DNA of 64,000 nucleotides. Source: Candidatus Enterococcus murrayae. GTDB taxonomy: Bacteria > Bacillota > Bacilli > Lactobacillales > Enterococcaceae. The notes under the pieces were generated by a model. It searched no databases. It had not been told where the DNA came from and saw only the letters and a list, made by a program, of their open reading frames with translations. A program made the translations under genes and the position numbers. Location: positions 1 through 64,000 of the forward strand of contig NZ_JAFLVR010000047.1 in the NCBI RefSeq assembly GCF_017315985.1, in the 5' to 3' direction. Of the stretch, positions 61,714 through 64,000 are shown piece by piece; the stretch's first letter is position 1, and each line of letters opens with the position of its first letter.

Positions 61714-62433
61714 ATGGGACGTAAATGGGCGAATATCGTAGCTAAGAAGACTGCGAAAGATGCAAACAACAGTAAAATTTACGCTAAATTTGGAATTGAG
61801 ATTTATGCGGCAGCAAAATCAGGTGAACCTGATCCTCATGCCAATCAAAAATTACGTTTTGTTATTGAACGTGCTAAAACCTACAATGTTCCCAAACACA
61901 TTATTGATCGAGCAATTGAAAAGGCTAAAGGTTCTGGGGACGAAACCTTCCAAGAATTGCGTTATGAAGGTTTTGGACCAAATGGCTCAATGGTAATTGT
62001 TGATGCCTTAACAAATAATGTGAATCGGACAGCATCAGATGTTCGTGCGGCTTTTGGTAAAAATGGAGGAAACATGGGTGTTTCCGGCGCAGTTGCTTAT
62101 ATGTTTGACAATACTGCATTATTTGGTTTTGCAGGAGAAGACGCGGACGAGGTCTTAGAGTATTTAATGGATAAGGATATTGATGTTCGTGATGTTGTGG
62201 ATGAGGATGGACAAATTATTGTTTATGGAGAACCAGAAGACTTTAATGCAATTCAAGAAGCTTTGAAAGAAAAAGGGATCTCTGAATTCTCAGTTGCAGA
62301 AATGCAAATGATTCCTCAAAATGAAGTGATTTTAACTGGAGACGATCTAGAAAAGTTTGAGAAAATGATTGATGTATTGGATGAACTAGAAGATGTTCAA
62401 CAAGTTTATCATAATGTTGAACTAGAGGATTAA
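61714..62433 (+). CDS. YebC/PmpR family DNA-binding regulator
   Basis: This 239-residue protein starts [20 protein letters not shown] and contains [34 protein letters not shown] and [20 protein letters not shown], the three-domain YebC layout. Family members act as transcription regulators or, as recent work shows for some, as factors easing translation through proline runs. A GAGAAG ribosome site precedes ATG 61714. A terminator separates it from helD. Confidence 0.93.
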   Translation: MGRKWANIVAKKTAKDANNSKIYAKFGIEIYAAAKSGEPDPHANQKLRFVIERAKTYNVPKHIIDRAIEKAKGSGDETFQELRYEGFGPNGSMVIVDALTNNVNRTASDVRAAFGKNGGNMGVSGAVAYMFDNTALFGFAGEDADEVLEYLMDKDIDVRDVVDEDGQIIVYGEPEDFNAIQEALKEKGISEFSVAEMQMIPQNEVILTGDDLEKFEKMIDVLDELEDVQQVYHNVELED

Positions 62434-62443
62434 TCTATTTAAG

Positions 62444-62486
62444 AATAGCCGCCCAAAACCTTTTAGGTTTGGACGGCTATTTTTGT
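62444..62486. terminator. Terminator between converging yebC-family and helD genes
   Basis: A 16-bp imperfect stem (62444-62460 with 62466-62481), one mismatch and one bulge, with T-rich sequence on the plus side. The minus-strand side also has some T residues, so it may serve both genes. Confidence 0.78.
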
Positions 62487-62511
62487 TTTTGACTAATAGT
62501 TTTACCAGAGC

Positions 62512-64000
62512 CTATTTCAATGATTCCTGAACATAGAGATTTTCTGGTATCATTTCCAATAATGGACTTTTTTCGCCAATGACTAAGAGATTCAACTCAT
62601 GCATAGCTCGAGTACAAACCGTGTAAAGAATCAGTTTGTCCTGGTCCGTGTGATAATTCTCAGGTGAGATGTTCCAAGCAAAGACGCGATCAAACTCTAA
62701 TCCTTTTGCCAAGTAAGTAGGGATAATGATCAGACTTTTTTTCATAAAGTCCTCTTCATCAGTCAGTAATTGCACTTGATTTCTTTGCTCAGGTGCTAAT
62801 TGAGCGTAAAGTGCCTGACATTCTTCTACTGTTTTTGCGATAATCGCTGTCCGCCAGTATTTTGCCATTTCTGCTGTTGCTTCAATTTGATGAATTAATC
62901 CATCAATCATTTGCCGTGTTTCATTTGAGTAATAAACTTTTGGTAAATCACCAACACGGGCAGTAAGTTCAACGCGATTTTCCTGCGTAAGAAATTGATT
63001 GGCAAAGTGAGTGATTTCTTCAGTCGAACGATAACTGGTAGTCAGTTCGAAATGGGTCAATGACTGGTCAGGGAAAATCTCTTCTAAAGAATGAACCATA
63101 CTTTCATTACCAAAAACTTTTTGATTCAAGTCACCACACAAAGTATATGTTGCTTTCGGATATAAATGACGCAACAAAGCAACTTGTGCTGGAGAAAAAT
63201 CCTGCATCTCATCGATAAAAATGAAACGAGCTTTTTGATTCACATCGAATGGATGAATGGATTTCATTAAAAGAAACATCAAAGTCCCGTCCTCTAAACT
63301 GATATCTTTCCGTTTAAAATCGGTTCGTAATGCTTCAAGCATCGAGCGCCAATTTTCCTCTGTTAATTGGTAGTGCTTTAATAAATGGTTTGATAGATTC
63401 TGTAAAAAATGGAGATACTGTTTTGCGTAGTTAATGAAACCAAACCGATTGATTTGTCTGCGAATAGGACGCAATTTTTTGCGTACGACTTTTTGAGCTA
63501 TCTGACGACGTAAACGACGTTCAGCCTTTTCAGAGTCTTCCATATCGGGATTATTGACAAATACAGCTTCAACTAGTTCATCAGCAGCTTTTTTTGCCCA
63601 ATCCTTTTTCATTTCATCTTTTTCTAAGCCAGCTAATTTTTTTAACAGTTTTGTTTGCAGCAGCTGCATACGTTGGTACATTGGTAATTCTGGATTGGCT
63701 TCTTGGTACCAATTGCGAATTTGTTTTTTTGAGATTAAAATATCTTGTTTTAACTTAAGATCGCGAAACAATGGACCCAAATCCGCGATCCGCTCAACAT
63801 ACTTATAGAGCTCTTGAACGATCGCATAGCTGCTTTTTACGCGTAATACTCGGTCATCTTGCCCTGAAAGAAAAACCTCTTCATGACTTTCTTCAGTATG
63901 AATGTGATAAGTAGGTAATAAGGCACTCAAAAAGGTTTTAAATGTTTCCGTAGGGATGCCGCTTTCACCAAGTGAAGGCAATACGGTCGAAATATAGTCT
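62512..64000 (-). CDS. helD: RNA polymerase recycling motor HelD, C-terminal part
   Basis: The frame is open to the right edge, so the start and the N-terminal domain (with the first ATPase motifs) lie outside; 495 residues are seen, beginning within DYISTVLPSLGE. Helicase motifs of superfamily I are clear: RFIFIDEMQDFSPAQ (Walker B), CGDLNQKVF, TTSYRSTEEI, PTYLAKGLEFDRVFA and YTVCTRAMHEL. HelD uses ATP to remove stalled or idle RNA polymerase from DNA. A charged insertion rich in Lys/Arg (DMEDSEKAERRLRRQ) lies in the arm region. Confidence 0.93.
   Translation of the reverse strand, partial: DYISTVLPSLGESGIPTETFKTFLSALLPTYHIHTEESHEEVFLSGQDDRVLRVKSSYAIVQELYKYVERIADLGPLFRDLKLKQDILISKKQIRNWYQEANPELPMYQRMQLLQTKLLKKLAGLEKDEMKKDWAKKAADELVEAVFVNNPDMEDSEKAERRLRRQIAQKVVRKKLRPIRRQINRFGFINYAKQYLHFLQNLSNHLLKHYQLTEENWRSMLEALRTDFKRKDISLEDGTLMFLLMKSIHPFDVNQKARFIFIDEMQDFSPAQVALLRHLYPKATYTLCGDLNQKVFGNESMVHSLEEIFPDQSLTHFELTTSYRSTEEITHFANQFLTQENRVELTARVGDLPKVYYSNETRQMIDGLIHQIEATAEMAKYWRTAIIAKTVEECQALYAQLAPEQRNQVQLLTDEEDFMKKSLIIIPTYLAKGLEFDRVFAWNISPENYHTDQDKLILYTVCTRAMHELNLLVIGEKSPLLEMIPENLYVQESLK

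Noticed and set aside
1-64000. CRISPR arrays, tRNA or rRNA genes, phage modules
   Set aside because: No regularly spaced direct repeats, cloverleaf-like segments, rRNA signatures or phage structural or integrase genes were seen on reading the window.

Overview
The window reads as chromosomal DNA of a low-G+C Gram-positive coccus, most likely an Enterococcus. Supporting markers are liaFSR, a bgsA/bgsB glycolipid pair, a MarR-type FabT heading the fab/acc operon, ptsHI, clpE behind a CtsR box, an LCP (Psr-like) protein, and the yqeG-yqeH-yhbY-nadD-yqeK-rsfS-yqeM block. The species cannot be fixed from the sequence alone. No rRNA, tRNA or CRISPR array was seen. Both ends cut genes: a flippase-like protein on the left and helD on the right.

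Layout. 1-3.6 kb: end of a surface-polysaccharide locus (flippase end, GT4 glycosyltransferase, sugar-nucleotide epimerase, membrane-anchored GT2). 3.7-9.9 kb: mltG, greA, liaFSR, a KtrA-type K+ channel regulator and a YneR-like protein. 9.9-18.2 kb: an accessory stretch with two multi-pass GT-C-like membrane proteins, a GtrB-type polyprenyl-phosphate glycosyltransferase, about 1 kb of gene debris containing an IS200/IS605-like relic, a second debris patch, a D-2-hydroxyacid dehydrogenase, a DUF1189 protein and a GtrA flippase-type protein. 18.2-24.5 kb: sodA, an LCP protein, an RlmD-type rRNA methyltransferase, recX, mutY and a DUF402 nucleotide phosphatase. 24.6-33.3 kb: two more large membrane proteins of GT-C type interleaved with GNAT, AI-2E transporter, CorC/HlyC and prfC genes. 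33.3-42.2 kb: DUF1827, clpE, ptsHI, bgsA-bgsB, a hydroxyacid dehydrogenase and DUF1797. 42.3-52.4 kb: cfa and the fatty-acid operon fabT-fabH-acpP-fabD-fabG-fabF-accB-fabZ-accC-accD-accA. 52.5-55.9 kb: an amino-acid ABC importer with two paralogous binding lipoproteins. 56.0-64.0 kb: ribosome-assembly and NAD genes, tmcAL, a YebC/PmpR regulator and helD.

How they work together. Much of the window serves the cell envelope: lipid synthesis (fab/acc, cfa), glycolipid anchors (bgsAB), peptidoglycan processing (mltG), polymer attachment (LCP), envelope-stress sensing (liaFSR), and a scattered set of lipid-linked sugar decoration parts (GtrB, GtrA and four GT-C-like proteins). Control can be read directly in three places: tandem FabT palindromes over the fab promoter, a CtsR box over the clpE start site, and a palindrome between the -35 and -10 of the ABC importer operon.

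Points worth a second look are the absence of fabK between acpP and fabD, with a strong hairpin in its place; an apparent non-canonical start codon for rsfS; the IS200-like relic that keeps its ribosome-site-hiding hairpin; and the dispersed GT-C/GtrA/GtrB set.
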